From the NCBI GenBank assembly GCA_001566295.1, contig KQ964263.1, forward strand, positions 248,001-312,000: a stretch of DNA of 64,000 nucleotides, written 5' to 3'. Below the pieces are notes generated by a model. The model did no database searches, was not told the DNA's origin, and was given only the letters and a program-made list of their open reading frames with translations. Position 1 is the stretch's first letter. Every line of letters starts with the position of its first letter. This DNA is from Microdochium bolleyi (taxonomy: Eukaryota > Ascomycota > Sordariomycetes > Xylariales > Microdochiaceae). Shown piece by piece: positions 1-10,900 of the stretch. The position numbers were made by a program, and so were the translations under genes.

Positions 1-395
1 TTTTCGGCAGCGTGGGCTCTTGCCGAGGAAGAGGCTCTCCCTAATGTTCCAACAGAATTGGCTGTCACCACCGATGTTATCGCAATCGGCGAGGCCGCTA
101 TCCCGGCGGCTGCACCGCTCCCCACAGCTCGGAACACGGAGTACTGCCCGAGCCGCCCCGCCTTTGTAAGGTCGTCGGCCGAGGCCGGTGACGGTGTGAC
201 CCAGCTGCGCTTGACATTGCGGAGAAGGCATCTTACCAGCGTACCTACGAGGGGAAAATCGACTACAGGGCAAAACGATTGCACAGGGAAGAAAGGAGTT
301 GCGTTGTGGACACTGATCTTCTCTCACCAGGCGACACAATCGGGAGACGCAGACATGTCGATAGTGGCGCTGAGCAGCGACACGTCGCAGTAAGC
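1..395. other. Left-edge region upstream of the amidase
   Basis: No supported gene. The frame of the amidase stays open upstream to about position 279, but only from a TTG codon and without recognisable protein motifs. This stretch is therefore read as promoter and 5' leader. Confidence 0.5.
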
Positions 396-2246
396 ATGAA
401 CCAACAATACAAAAGCGGCGAACAAGCTATATCAAAGCTGATACAACAGAAAAACCCCAGATCGGCCATCACGCTCGAGGACGTGCACCGCCTCGCCGCA
501 GACCTGCGCTTCTCCGTTACAGACCTGGACGATGCGCAGGCGTACCTGCTGATGCTGCAGTCCCTCGAGGGCGTGATGCAGCACGTCGAGCAGAGTCCAG
601 AGTACCTCCACCCGTCCCTCATTCCACAGCCCGTGGTGGGAGGCTCTCGCATATACCATCAGCCTGCGGCCGAGGACAACCCCATGAACGCGTGGAGCCA
701 CTGCTGCCACCTCGAGGCAGCTCACCCGACGAGTGATCTGCTCAAGGGCCGGACCGTGGCGATCAAGGACAACATCTCAGTGGGGGGCCTGCCGACGACG
801 CTGGGGACGCACCCGGAACTGCTCCACGGCAAGGAGTTCCCCGTCTCGACCATCGACGCCACCGTCGTGGCCCGGCTGCTGTCCGCGGGCGCGGTGGTCA
901 AGGGCACGTCGACGTGCGAGAACTTCTGCGCGTCGGCGCTGTCCTGGACCTCGGCGTCGGGCCCCGTGCATCACCCCCTGCGGCGCGGCTACACGTCCGG
1001 CGGGAGCAGCAGCGGCTCCTGCGCGCTCGTCGCGGCGCACAAGCTGCAGCGCAGCCGAAGCCCACACACCGCCGTTGCCGCCGGCGATCAATCCTCATAT
1101 GAATCACTCGGACCGACCGTCGAGCTCGCTATCGGCAGCGACCAAGCCGGCTCGGTCCGGAACCCGGCGTGCTACACGGGCCTGTACGGCCTGAAGCCCA
1201 CGTTCGGCCTGGTCCCGTACACGGGGGCCGCCTCGATGAGTCCCATGATCGACCACCTGGGCCCCATCGCCGCGAGCCTCGAGGACGTCGCGCTGCTGCT
1301 CCGCGTCATGGCCGGCTGGGACGGGATCGACGCCGCCCGGATGACGCCCGAGTCACCCCGCGTCGAGGCCGTGGTGGACTACCCAGCGAAGCTGGCTGAC
1401 TTCCGCAGGGGACTGAAAGTGAACGGGAAGCCCCCGGGGCCCCCACTGAGAGTCGGGCTGCTCACCGAGTCCTTCCTCGTGCCGGACCTCGACCCGGCCG
1501 TTGCCACGCTGATCAGGGACAACACCCGAGCCTACTTCACCGCAGCGGGAGCCACCGTCGTCGACGTCTCGGTGCCGATGCATACCGAGGCGCCCTTGAT
1601 ATGGACCGCCGCCGCCCGGCCCTCGATGAGCCAGTTCCTCAGCCAGGGCCGGCCGGCGGGCCACCTGTCGTATCTCCCTCCGCACCTCCGCACGCAGTGG
1701 CCGCCAGCGCAAAAGGTGTATGACCTGCTCAACAAGTCCAACCCGGCGCTCGTCAACATTCACCTGGCGGGGCAACTCGCCGCCGCTAATACGGCCGAGC
1801 TCAGCGCCGTTGCGCCGGCGTGGCTCGAGGCGAAAGCGCACCGCAAGGTGTTTGAGCTGCGGGCCGCCTACGACGCGGTCTTGGACGCAGCAGCCAAGGA
1901 CAGTGGCGGCGGTGTAGACGTGCTCGTGCTGCCCTGCGCGCCGACGCCCGCGATGCCGCACCCGGACCCGGCCGCGCCGATCCTCGAGCGGCTCCGGCCC
2001 GCGATCGGCTTGACAAGCAACACGTGCCCGTTCAACGTCACCGGACACCCGGCGATGAGCGTGCCGTGCGGGACGCTGCCCGTGGCGGTAGCGGCGGGAG
2101 GCGGAGGAGGGAAGGGGAAAGGGGAAGAGGTGCTGATGCCGGTGGGCTTGCAGATCGTCGGGAGGCGATGGGACGATGTCGGGGTGTTGACGGCTGCTGC
2201 GGTGTTTGAGGCTGGGAGGGGGATCGTCGGTGAGATGAGGGGATGA
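396..2246 (+). CDS. Amidase signature family hydrolase
   Basis: This intronless gene encodes 616 residues, starting at the first in-frame ATG. Amidase-signature enzymes hydrolyse amide bonds with a Ser-cisSer-Lys triad. The Lys motif VAIKDNISVGG puts the base at about K124. The Gly/Ser loop GGSSSGS covers residues 202-208. The nucleophile motif GSDQAGSVRNPA places Ser at about 253, and GLYGLKPTFGLVPYTG follows. About 48 residues separate the two serine motifs, roughly two dozen more than usual, and the extra segment (positions 1035-1110) has no convincing splice sites. The C-terminal part has the expected GLQIVGRRWDD motif. No signal peptide is visible, so it is probably cytosolic. It ends tail to tail with the next hydrolase, 249 bp away. 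The family is certain; the substrate is unknown. Confidence 0.9.
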   Translation: MNQQYKSGEQAISKLIQQKNPRSAITLEDVHRLAADLRFSVTDLDDAQAYLLMLQSLEGVMQHVEQSPEYLHPSLIPQPVVGGSRIYHQPAAEDNPMNAWSHCCHLEAAHPTSDLLKGRTVAIKDNISVGGLPTTLGTHPELLHGKEFPVSTIDATVVARLLSAGAVVKGTSTCENFCASALSWTSASGPVHHPLRRGYTSGGSSSGSCALVAAHKLQRSRSPHTAVAAGDQSSYESLGPTVELAIGSDQAGSVRNPACYTGLYGLKPTFGLVPYTGAASMSPMIDHLGPIAASLEDVALLLRVMAGWDGIDAARMTPESPRVEAVVDYPAKLADFRRGLKVNGKPPGPPLRVGLLTESFLVPDLDPAVATLIRDNTRAYFTAAGATVVDVSVPMHTEAPLIWTAAARPSMSQFLSQGRPAGHLSYLPPHLRTQWPPAQKVYDLLNKSNPALVNIHLAGQLAAANTAELSAVAPAWLEAKAHRKVFELRAAYDAVLDAAAKDSGGGVDVLVLPCAPTPAMPHPDPAAPILERLRPAIGLTSNTCPFNVTGHPAMSVPCGTLPVAVAAGGGGGKGKGEEVLMPVGLQIVGRRWDDVGVLTAAAVFEAGRGIVGEMRG

Positions 2247-2495
2247 AGACAGGTCTTGGATCAACAGCAGCTACTGGGGGGGTTATAATGTTTGTGAATA
2301 TGATGATGACCAGTGGTGTTCTTGATCGATTGTCTAAACATGAACTGCACACATGCAATTGTAGTTTGAGGAAATATTTGTGAATGTTTCCTGTGGCTAA
2401 TCTTGGAAGTCCGAGAAATAAAAATATGCTTCGAAACCATTCACGGTAATCTGTGACAAGACAAATTTTACAAGATATCGGCGGACTCGAATGTC

Positions 2496-3533
2496 TCACT
2501 GCAAAAACGCCTCGATCTTCTCGCTCATCCACTTGGTCGAAGCCGGGTGAGTCCCGCCACCAGCAAGATGACCCCAGACGCCCGGAATAACCTCCAGCTT
2601 CCCCTTCTTCAGCGACTTAAGCTCGCGCTCGTTCGCCGCCGGCCTGAAGTACTGGTCCGTCTCACACGGCATCAGCAGGACAGGCACCTCGATCTCGCCC
2701 AGCGCCGCCTCGAGGGACTTTGCCACACCATCCTGACTGCACACGCTGACGTCGCCGGCCTGCCACATCTTGAGCATGATGAGGAGATCGTCCGCGAACC
2801 ACCCTTTGTACCCGCTGTCGGGCCCCGTCGACCCTTCATCCCACGCCTCGTGCGAGTCGAACCCCAGCTCCCGCCAGCACTCCTGGTCGAACCACTCGGC
2901 GCTCGTCAGCCAGGCCGAGTAGGCCTTGGCGAAGGCGCGGATGGCCCTCGGCGACTCTCTGCTGCTCGCTGCGTGCGCGGAGTCAGAGGTGGTCGTGTTG
3001 GCGTGGTAGTCCACCGCCTGCTCGATGGCGGCCCTAGGCCCCTCGAGGAACTGCCGGTTGTGCCCGCTCGTGCGCGCCGAGGAGCAGATGACGACGGCGC
3101 CGCTGCGCAGGAACCCTGGGTACATGGCGGCCCAGTAGTACGCTGTCTGGCCCGCCATCGAGAACCCGCTGACGACGTCGATGCCCGACGACAGCCCGAG
3201 ACCCCGCGTGAGCAGGTCGTGCTGGGCGCGGACGCAGTCGCGGTAATCGAGCCTGCCCGGGAAGGCGGAGGTGTTGGACGGGCTGGACGACTCGCCGTTG
3301 CCGAAGAGGGCGACGACGATGATGCGGTGGTCGCGGAAGGCGCCGTCGGCGAAGCTCAGGGTCGTGTGCAGCTTGCCGCGGAAGCAGGTCGGGACCAGGG
3401 CGACCTTGCCCGAGGGGGCGCCCGGGTTAATGTCAAGGTAGGCGAGCCGCGCGGTGGCCAGGACGGTGCCGTCCTGGAAGCGGAAGTCGGTGATGTCATG
3501 GTGCTTGACGGGGGGTGGTGGTTGGACGTCCAT
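2496..3533 (-). CDS. Alpha/beta hydrolase, homoserine O-acetyltransferase (MetX)-like
   Basis: This intronless gene encodes 345 residues. The nucleophile elbow is SGFSMAGQ with Ser at about 125. A late Asp lies in LLMPCETDQYF and the His in VWGHLAGGG, in the usual order for an alpha/beta hydrolase. The N-terminal LVPTCFRGKLHTTLSF and the layout resemble the MetX-like group, which in fungi includes many hydrolases that are not acetyltransferases. It lacks the longer cap of true homoserine acetyltransferases, so methionine synthesis is not claimed. It is transcribed away from the Rid-family gene, sharing about 690 bp of upstream DNA. With the amidase it probably forms part of a small degradative cluster. 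Confidence 0.85.
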   Translation of the reverse strand: MDVQPPPPVKHHDITDFRFQDGTVLATARLAYLDINPGAPSGKVALVPTCFRGKLHTTLSFADGAFRDHRIIVVALFGNGESSSPSNTSAFPGRLDYRDCVRAQHDLLTRGLGLSSGIDVVSGFSMAGQTAYYWAAMYPGFLRSGAVVICSSARTSGHNRQFLEGPRAAIEQAVDYHANTTTSDSAHAASSRESPRAIRAFAKAYSAWLTSAEWFDQECWRELGFDSHEAWDEGSTGPDSGYKGWFADDLLIMLKMWQAGDVSVCSQDGVAKSLEAALGEIEVPVLLMPCETDQYFRPAANERELKSLKKGKLEVIPGVWGHLAGGGTHPASTKWMSEKIEAFLQ

Positions 3534-4223
3534 GGCGGCAGTGGTTTGAAGCCTGTGTCGGATTTATCGCCCCTTGTTCTCTGCTGGACAGGATACCTGC
3601 GCTTAGTTGATGCGATGTTGGGCAATTTGAAGCTTGAGAACCAGCTTCTCCATCGGGGAGACGAGCCCAAAGGACTGAGTCCCAGCCCACGGCTGCGGGG
3701 AAGGCCGATGCGGTGCCAGGATGGGCCAGCTCCGTAGACCCCTCACCCGGAGAGCAATGCTTTACCTAACTTTACCTAATTGATATTGTCCTCGGGCGTC
3801 ATACGGACCCGATCGGTCATGCATACATGCATGCATGCATTTACGTCAGGTGCATGGAAGCAGGCTGGCGGCCTGTCCGACATGCTGCCCCAGGGCCGCC
3901 ATCGGGCTGCCCGACGTCGTCCTGCCCGTCGGCTCAGCCCCGACAACACTAAAATCCCCGCATCGTGTGTGCCGACAAGGACGCTCGTATCTCTGGGCAT
4001 GACTCTGGCTAAGTAGGCATACGACAGATGCCTTCATAATGGCTGAGATTCGTGGTGTGCATTCTGACATCGCCGTAGCTGGGACTGACGAGCTTGAAGC
4101 ATCGTGTACTTTTTCAATTCCCGTTACCAATTATTGCTCCTCACCCTGCACAATCCCATCCACACAGGATACAGCCACGGCCTCACATTTCCCTCAAGCA
4201 TCAAACACCATCCCACAACAGCC
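3534..4223. promoter_or_regulatory. Divergent promoter region of hydrolase and Rid-family gene
   Basis: This 690-bp intergenic region lies between two genes transcribed outward, so it probably holds both promoters. It contains a palindromic ATGC tetranucleotide tract at 3819-3840. No specific factor site is assigned. Zn2Cys6 factors often bind inverted CGG triplets, and the adjacent regulator gene makes this region a candidate target. Confidence 0.5.
3819..3840. repeat. ATGC tetranucleotide microsatellite
   Basis: A short run of self-complementary CATGCATACATGCATGCATG-type units lies in the divergent promoter region. It is seen directly. It could vary in length between strains. Confidence 0.8.
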
Positions 4224-4697
4224 ATGTCCCCCAACGGAGACGCCTTCATCATCAACCCATCGGCCCCCGAGCCAGCGACGAGGTACGCCCACGCCCGCCT
4301 TGCCCCCGCGGGCCCCCACCGCACAATCTACGTCTCGGGCATCGCCTGCGTGCGGCCCGAGGACGGGACCTGGCCCGGCGTGACACCCCGCGCGGCCGAC
4401 GGCAGCGGCAGCGAAGGATACGACCTCGACGTGCGTGTGCAGACAGCAGCTGTCCTAGACAACATTGACCGGATCCTCAAGGGTGCGACGGGCGGCAAGG
4501 GAGGGGTGGGCAACCTGATCGACGTGGTGGTGTATGTGGTGGACATGGAGCGTGACTATGCGGGGATGAATGAGGAGTGGAACAAGGTGTTCAGCACGCG
4601 GGCGGTGGCGCCGGCGAGGGCTACGATTGGGGTCAAGACACTGCCGGACCCGAGGATGCTGGTCGAGATCAAGGGAGTGGCCGTGGTCGAGATGTAG
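4224..4697 (+). CDS. RidA/YjgF family protein, 2-aminomuconate deaminase-like
   Basis: The gene encodes 157 residues from the ATG before SPNGDAFIINP. An upstream in-frame extension begins without a good start. Rid proteins hydrolyse reactive enamines and imines. The subgroup containing 2-aminomuconate deaminase has the pattern seen here: YAHARLAPAG, then IYVSGIACVRP, then YDLDVRVQTAAVLDNI, VVVYVVDMERDYAGMNE, and a C-terminal ARATIGVKTLPDPRMLVEIK with the conserved substrate-binding Arg. 2-Aminomuconate is an intermediate of 3-hydroxyanthranilate and 2-aminophenol catabolism. The amidase and hydrolase next door fit a pathway that opens and deaminates such compounds, but the actual substrate is inferred. 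Confidence 0.85.
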   Translation: MSPNGDAFIINPSAPEPATRYAHARLAPAGPHRTIYVSGIACVRPEDGTWPGVTPRAADGSGSEGYDLDVRVQTAAVLDNIDRILKGATGGKGGVGNLIDVVVYVVDMERDYAGMNEEWNKVFSTRAVAPARATIGVKTLPDPRMLVEIKGVAVVEM

Positions 4698-5016
4698 ACA
4701 GAGTGGATGAGGACAACCGTGCGGGGTCAGGGTGCGGGGCGAAGCCTGGGAGTTGGAGCGCAAGGGTGTCACGTGCTGCGGAGAATGCGGGGTCTATCGC
4801 GCCTATCTCTCACCAGTCTTAGTCATAACAACCATGGGCCCCTCTTTCCCCAACTGTGTCTTGTCTTGTCTGGTGATAACAAGACCCTCCTTCCTCATCT
4901 CTTCCAAGCCTTCACAACTGTTTGCGTAGCCACCATGCAGAGCTGGGCTGGTTCCAGCTGACAGCCACCAACCCAGCAACGATGGTCGAGTGAGCACAGC
5001 AACAAGGACCGGAAAA
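4698..5016. other. Spacer upstream of the first Zn2Cys6 regulator
   Basis: This 319-bp region between the Rid gene and the regulator contains no supported gene. It is probably the 3' end of one transcript and the promoter and leader of the next. Confidence 0.5.
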
Positions 5017-7264
5017 ATGCCGCAGCCACCCTCCAGCCCTCCGCAGCCAGTCGCCCAGGCGCGCACGTCCTGCCAGAGATGCCACAAGCGCAAGAAGCGA
5101 TGCGACCGCCGCTTGCCCCAGTGCGACAATTGCCGTGCCGCCCTTGTCGCGTGCAGCTTCCTCGACGATGACCGCCAGCTCGGATCGTATCCCATCGCCT
5201 TCGTTCAGGGCCTCGAGGCCCGCGTCGAGGAGCTCGAGCAACAGCTGGCGACGCTGGGGACAGCGTCTTCCTCAAGTAATACAGGGCTCGGGACCGAGCA
5301 GCAGCATCATCAGCCGGCACAGCAGACATCGCTCGCCGACGAGCTGAGAGCACTGTCCCTCCAGGCCGCTGCCGAGCGTCATCTGGGCTCGACCTCGGGC
5401 ATCTCCTTCGCCCGCCTCACCCAGACTGTCCTGCGTCGCCTGACCCCCGACAAGGCCGACTTCGTCTTCGAAAACGTCCTCGAGGACAACCTCGACACTC
5501 TCTTCGCCCAGGGCTCGCCCTCGACCCTCCTCGACGCCGTCGCCTCGTTCCCTCAAGGTGGTTTTGGCATCGGCAGCGCCCCGAACCCATTCCCGCAGCC
5601 GCTCTTCGGCCAGATCTCGCTTGCCGACATTACCGACATGGACGTGTCCCTTGCTACACTGCCGCTCCCGCCAGAGACGCATATCCGACACCTCGTCGAC
5701 TTCTACTTCGCCCACACCCACACGCTATACCCTTTCGTGCCTCGTGCCGAGTTCAATAACGTGCTCGCCAGCACGCTGGCCGATCCTACCGACCCGCTCG
5801 CCCAGTCCCCGCTGTCGCTGTTCAGAATTTGGATGGTGCTGGCTATTGGGTCCACCACGTACAGCTCCATCACACTAACAGAAGAGTCCGAGTCGGTGCT
5901 GTACTACAGCAAGGCGCTCGAGTATCTCGAGGCGGCGTTTGGCTACGGCGATCTGGTACGTACGATGTAGTGGAGAGATCGGGGCATTTGAATCCGTCCA
6001 CTCGGCGGGCTTCAAGCTAATTTTATCAATGCTCCAAGGCTGCTCTCGAAGTCATCATGTTGCAGGTCTGCTATTCGTTTTTCAATCAGCTGGGACCAAG
6101 TAGGTTGCCCCTTGCCTCTTAGTATGGTCTGTGCGTTGAGACCAACACTTCGCCGACAGATACATGGTTCCTAGTCGGCCTTGCTGCCCGCCTCGCCATA
6201 GGGATGGGGTTGCATTCTGCTTCCACATATGAGGGCTTTCCCTTTGATGCTGTGCAGAAGCGAAAGCGGCTTTTCTTCTCAATTTATATGATGGACAGGT
6301 AAGTCCTGGTCCGGGCGCGGTGACAGTACTGGAAATCGACAGCTTGATTTGGGCATGATGACTGACCTCACCTGTTTGTTTTCTCGATGCTAGGTTGGTG
6401 TCGACAGCCCTGGGTCGACCATTTGCCATCCACGATGACGACATCGACGTCGAGGTATTTTCCAAACACCGTCCTTGGTGGGATCACGCTGACTCTTTCG
6501 TCAAGCCCTTTGACGACATTGACGACCAAGACGTCTCGGCTGCTAGCAGCCCGACAACCACCCGCATGCCCGACCCGTTCAAGCCCTCGCTGATGGCGAT
6601 ACCCCTGCACATCCTACGCCTCCGTCGGATCGCCAGCAAGATAGCACGCCTCGTCTACTCGAACCGCCACGGGGCACCCCCAGGAACAATCGCTGCGCAG
6701 TCCCCCACCATCATCCAGCAACAAGACCAAGGCGAGGAGATCATACAGGCCCTGCACAGAGAGCTGATAGACTGGCGCCGCGGTATGCCCTTCCCTCTAC
6801 CCGACACGCACCCGCAGGTCCCCCATCTCAGCAGCACCTGGTTCGACCTGAACTACTACACCCACCTGGCAATGCTGTACCGCCCGTCCCCGTTACTCCC
6901 GCAGCCCAGCGCGTCCCGTGTGGCGACATTGCAGGACGCCGCGGCCATGGCGATCCGGCAGGCAGGCAGCATGCACCGCCAGCGCCGGTTCGCGTACAAC
7001 TGGCTGAACCTGCTGTCCGTATACACGTCGGCGCTCGCGCTCATCTACGCGACGACGGCGAGGCCCGAGAGTCTGTCCGCGGTGCTCGCCGACTCTAAAG
7101 CCATCGACGACCTGCAGATTGCCGTGGAGCTGTTCGACACCCTCGCTGCAAAGTTCTCGGTTGCGAGTAAGGTCAAGCGTATGGTCGAGGAGATCATCGC
7201 GCGGTACGAGTATCTAAGGAGCAATACATCGGCACAGGCGGCGGACTCGTCGAACATAACATGA
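5017..7264 (+). CDS. Zn2Cys6 fungal transcription factor, likely cluster regulator
   Basis: Four exons are inferred: 5017-5955, 6039-6099, 6160-6298 and 6394-7264, giving 669 residues. Donors are gtacgt, gtaggt and gtaagt, and the phases agree throughout. The zinc knot is CQRCHKRKKRC followed by CDNCRAALVAC, with cysteines at 19, 22, 29, 36, 39 and 46. A short linker and coiled coil follow (VEELEQQLATL). The middle region (about 225-400) is the fungal-specific transcription factor domain, with LVDFYFAHTHTLYPFVPR, LAARLAIGMGLH and RLFFSIYMMDR. The start is the ATG at 5017, because the upstream in-frame codon is only GTG. Its position beside the amidase, hydrolase and Rid genes suggests it controls them. 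Confidence 0.9.
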
Positions 7265-7925
7265 ACAGTCAGGAGAGTCCGTGACGTCAACCTGCGATCT
7301 GCTAAGCCCATGGCTTGACAGGCTGCGATGCCTCCCCGACCGGCTTACAGCCTACACTATGTCTCCCGCTCTCACGCAGTAGAGAGCTTCGACTCCGTCG
7401 GGACTAGCCTAGCATACGTCTGACGCCCTGATCCCAGCAATATGCAACAGGGTCGCACCCAGCCCTGTATAGACAGGTGCAAGGTGATCCCAGAGCAATC
7501 GCGCGAGTCGGCCGCCACCTCCCTCACGACGACGAACGTGAGCACATGAGTTTTGCTGATGGTGTTGTTCCTCGCATCGGCAAGCGCATTGTATTGTGAT
7601 TATCATAATGGACCCATGGGCAGTTCAGAGATGAACATAGAAAGAAGGTGGCCTGAACTATGGATCCTGTATTATGTAACGCATGCATATCCAGTCAAAG
7701 TTCAAGGTCTCATGCAGGTTGACAGCTTATGCATGCTTGCATCAGGCTTCGCCAAGGCAGACTGTGAGTAGGACGAGGCCCTTTCTGAGCCGCCCATCAT
7801 CAACTCAACACCCCTGCTGCGGCTTTCCTTCTACCCCTCTTTTGTCCACAGCCTCTGTTGGTCCAGCCTGCTGACCTCCTTCTTTGTTTCCATTCATACT
7901 CCCACTCTTGTCACTGTAGCCAAGC
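7265..7925. other. Intergenic spacer
   Basis: This 661-bp spacer separates the regulator from the STAND-type gene. Short reading frames here have no domain, signal peptide or splice support. The pyrimidine-rich stretch just before 7926 is typical of a fungal promoter or leader. Confidence 0.5.
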
Positions 7926-10900
7926 ATGGATGTGGGCGGGCTCGCGCTGGGAGCCATATCCTTGGGCCTGGATGTCTGCAAGGGCCTCTACCTGTTCATC
8001 GACGGCGTGCGAGGCCAGCATCATGATCTCGAAATCCTTGGTCGACAGGGGAGGACCCTCGAGGCGAATTTGAGCGCCGTGAAAGGTGTAATCGACCGGC
8101 TCCAGCAGGGCTCGATCGCGACGACCGAGACGACAGACGCCACGCTGCATCCCGGCACGACAGCATCGATCATAGCCGTTAGCGAAAGCCTGGTATCGTG
8201 CGAGGCCGATCTCAAGACCTTGCAGCACATGCTCCTCAAGTACGCAGGGGGCTGTGGTATCTCGAGCCCCGCCTTCAGAGATAAATGCCGCGAGAAGTTT
8301 CGAGCGCTGGAATACGGCTTCCATGGGGGCAAGCGCGCCGAGATGGAGAGATTGCTGGCTGCAGTCAACAGCAACTTGCTTGTGGGCATGCAAGCCCTAA
8401 GCCAGTAAGTAACTGCAAGACAACGACCGGCTCACCCCATGTGAAAAGCCCCAGGCTGAAGACAATGTGCAGCAATATCTTGATCGACTCGAGCGAGCAG
8501 GTCTCGTTGGCTGAGTCGCGCATCATTGCCGATATTAAGCGCCAGAATCCCACACAGACCCAGTCCCTGGCCAAACTCGACGTGATCGTAGACCAGGCAG
8601 CCACGATGCGCACCGAGATACAATCAGCAAGCACGAGCATCTTGAGGAAGCTCAGCAGGGGACATGTCCTCATGGACCATGTTCAGACTTCAGTCTCCGC
8701 CATGGAGACCTCGTTATTGCCATCGATGCGTGCCGAAGCACGGCAGTCCTCTGCGAAAATATCGAGCCAGCTCCATCTGATATCGACCCAGCTGGAGGCC
8801 CTCGGCATCACCGCCCGTCAGGACTCCACGTCTTCTGCGCTGGTTGACTGCAACCAGGGCGTGAGAGCAAATGAAAAAACCTTGACCGACATCAGTCTTG
8901 TCCTCCGTGAGCTTCTCGAAGGCCAGAGATTCTCGGAACATCGCAGTTCGATCACCGCCGCGGATTTCCTGGTGCGCGAGCAGACGCTGTCAGCTGCGAA
9001 CACTTCAACAGGCCCGACGAGTCAATTGAGACCCGTGTGCTCTTGTAGACCGCACAGCTCCTCGCACGAGTTGTGGTCAAGACATTGGGGAATATCTCGA
9101 ATCACGGCGACTCGTACCGACACTGTTGCTCACCGGGTAGACTGTGTATATTATTCCTCCGCAGTGGGTCGGAAGTCTCAGCGAAAACTTATTGCCGCTC
9201 GCGTTAAGCTTTTCACTGTCGTGATTGACCTGGCACTGAACCTGACTGGTGACTGGCGACAAGGCGCCGGAGCCCCGATCAGTCCCATGCTACAGTACAG
9301 CACTATCGTGCATATGCGTAGTTCTCCCGCATTCAACGTCATGGAATGTCTGCAGTTCGGGACTTCACCGAGATGGCACCGTCCTGCTGATAAAGGATAC
9401 CAACACAGACTGATCGAGCACGGCATGCGAAAACTACGAGAGCTACATAGGGCGCGAAAGTTCCATCCTTCCGAGGTCTACGATGGCGGGATGACGCTCG
9501 CGTGGTGGCTTTTTTATATAGTAAGTGTATCCTCCAAGACGATTAACAACAGAGTCAGAGTTGACAATCACATAGATAGGAAATTGTTGCTGGACTGCCA
9601 TGAGTTTGAACGAGGTCTTACCCCTGATTGATTGCTTATGGCATGACTGTGTGGCAGTGATCGGCATACCGCCCACGCAAAAGGCCTTTCATGATGGGTA
9701 CGATTCGTCTCTCAGTCAAAGCCAAGTAGCTTGGTGTTTGTAAGTCTCCCATCACAAAATAGTGATCTAACGTCCTTGGCAGGGCGCCAATCGCACGGGC
9801 CCTACGAGTAGATCGTAGCAACCTGATGGCACCAGTGCTGCGCACACTACTCCCTTCAACTCTCCAAGGCTCGATCCATTGGGGGCCGAGCGACGATGAC
9901 GGTGACTATGCACAACCTCTACGAGTTGCTTTCGGGTCTGAGTGGATTCTGGCTGAAGGTCTGCTCACCCTTAGTGTCAGGAAACCAACGTTTACTAACC
10001 AGGGCTATAGTGTTCGATTTTTCCTCTCTAGGAGACGCAATCCTCCGGAACGAGGGTTCGGTCGTCGCGAAGTTACTTGCCCAGAATCCTCAGCTGGTTA
10101 TGGAAGAAACCATCTACGGATTTCCCGACCATTTCGTCTTTTGCGTTGCCACAGGGCTTTGTTTGCCCGAAGTTATCGAAGGCTTAAAGGCCAGCGAGCA
10201 AGGCAAGCTCCTTCTGACGCACCTTCTGAGTAGTCCAACCTATCAGGGTGACTGCATCTCCACATTTGTATTGGCTCTATGCCGAACGGGCAGGGATTCA
10301 GTAGTCCCAGGCGCAGCGGCTGGTGTGCAGACACAACGTTGCCTGCAGGCCGCGGCACTGTCGATCTTGTGTGACGAGGACGACTGTGTCGTGTGGCCAC
10401 ACCGTGCAAACTGGATCTACAAGTCACCGTGCAGAGACTGCAACGATGCCTTTGCTCGTGGGCTGCTCGACCGAAGACGCCGCCTTAAGAACTTCGCTAT
10501 CGCTCGATTGTCACCAGCCTCGATTGCCGAATTGGCTCTCGATCAAGACTTCCCGCTCGATCGGCATGCTCGTGCTGTCATTGCACGTCTTACTGCCCGT
10601 GGTATTGATGTGCCTGTGGGACTTACTGCCGGGCTCGGCACCGCGCCAACGACGTCGCTATACCATGGCACTTGGTGGGAGCCCGATGTCGCGGAGGCAC
10701 TGTTCAGCCTCGGATTTCGGGATATCGACGCGCCAGACCATGATGGGCATAGCCCGCTCCAAGTCAAGGCCTCCTCGGGATACGCATACAAAAATCTTAC
10801 TCCGTGTATGTGGCTCCTCGAACATGGCGCTTGCAATTCTCGACTTCTTCCGTTCCACAAGCCCATCTGCGGTTTTGGTTCTGGTGGTTACAGATGGGAG

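Noticed and set aside
2547..3737. 396-codon plus-strand frame opposite the MetX-like hydrolase
   Set aside because: Antisense shadow of a motif-complete gene, Arg/Gly/Pro-rich, no domain.
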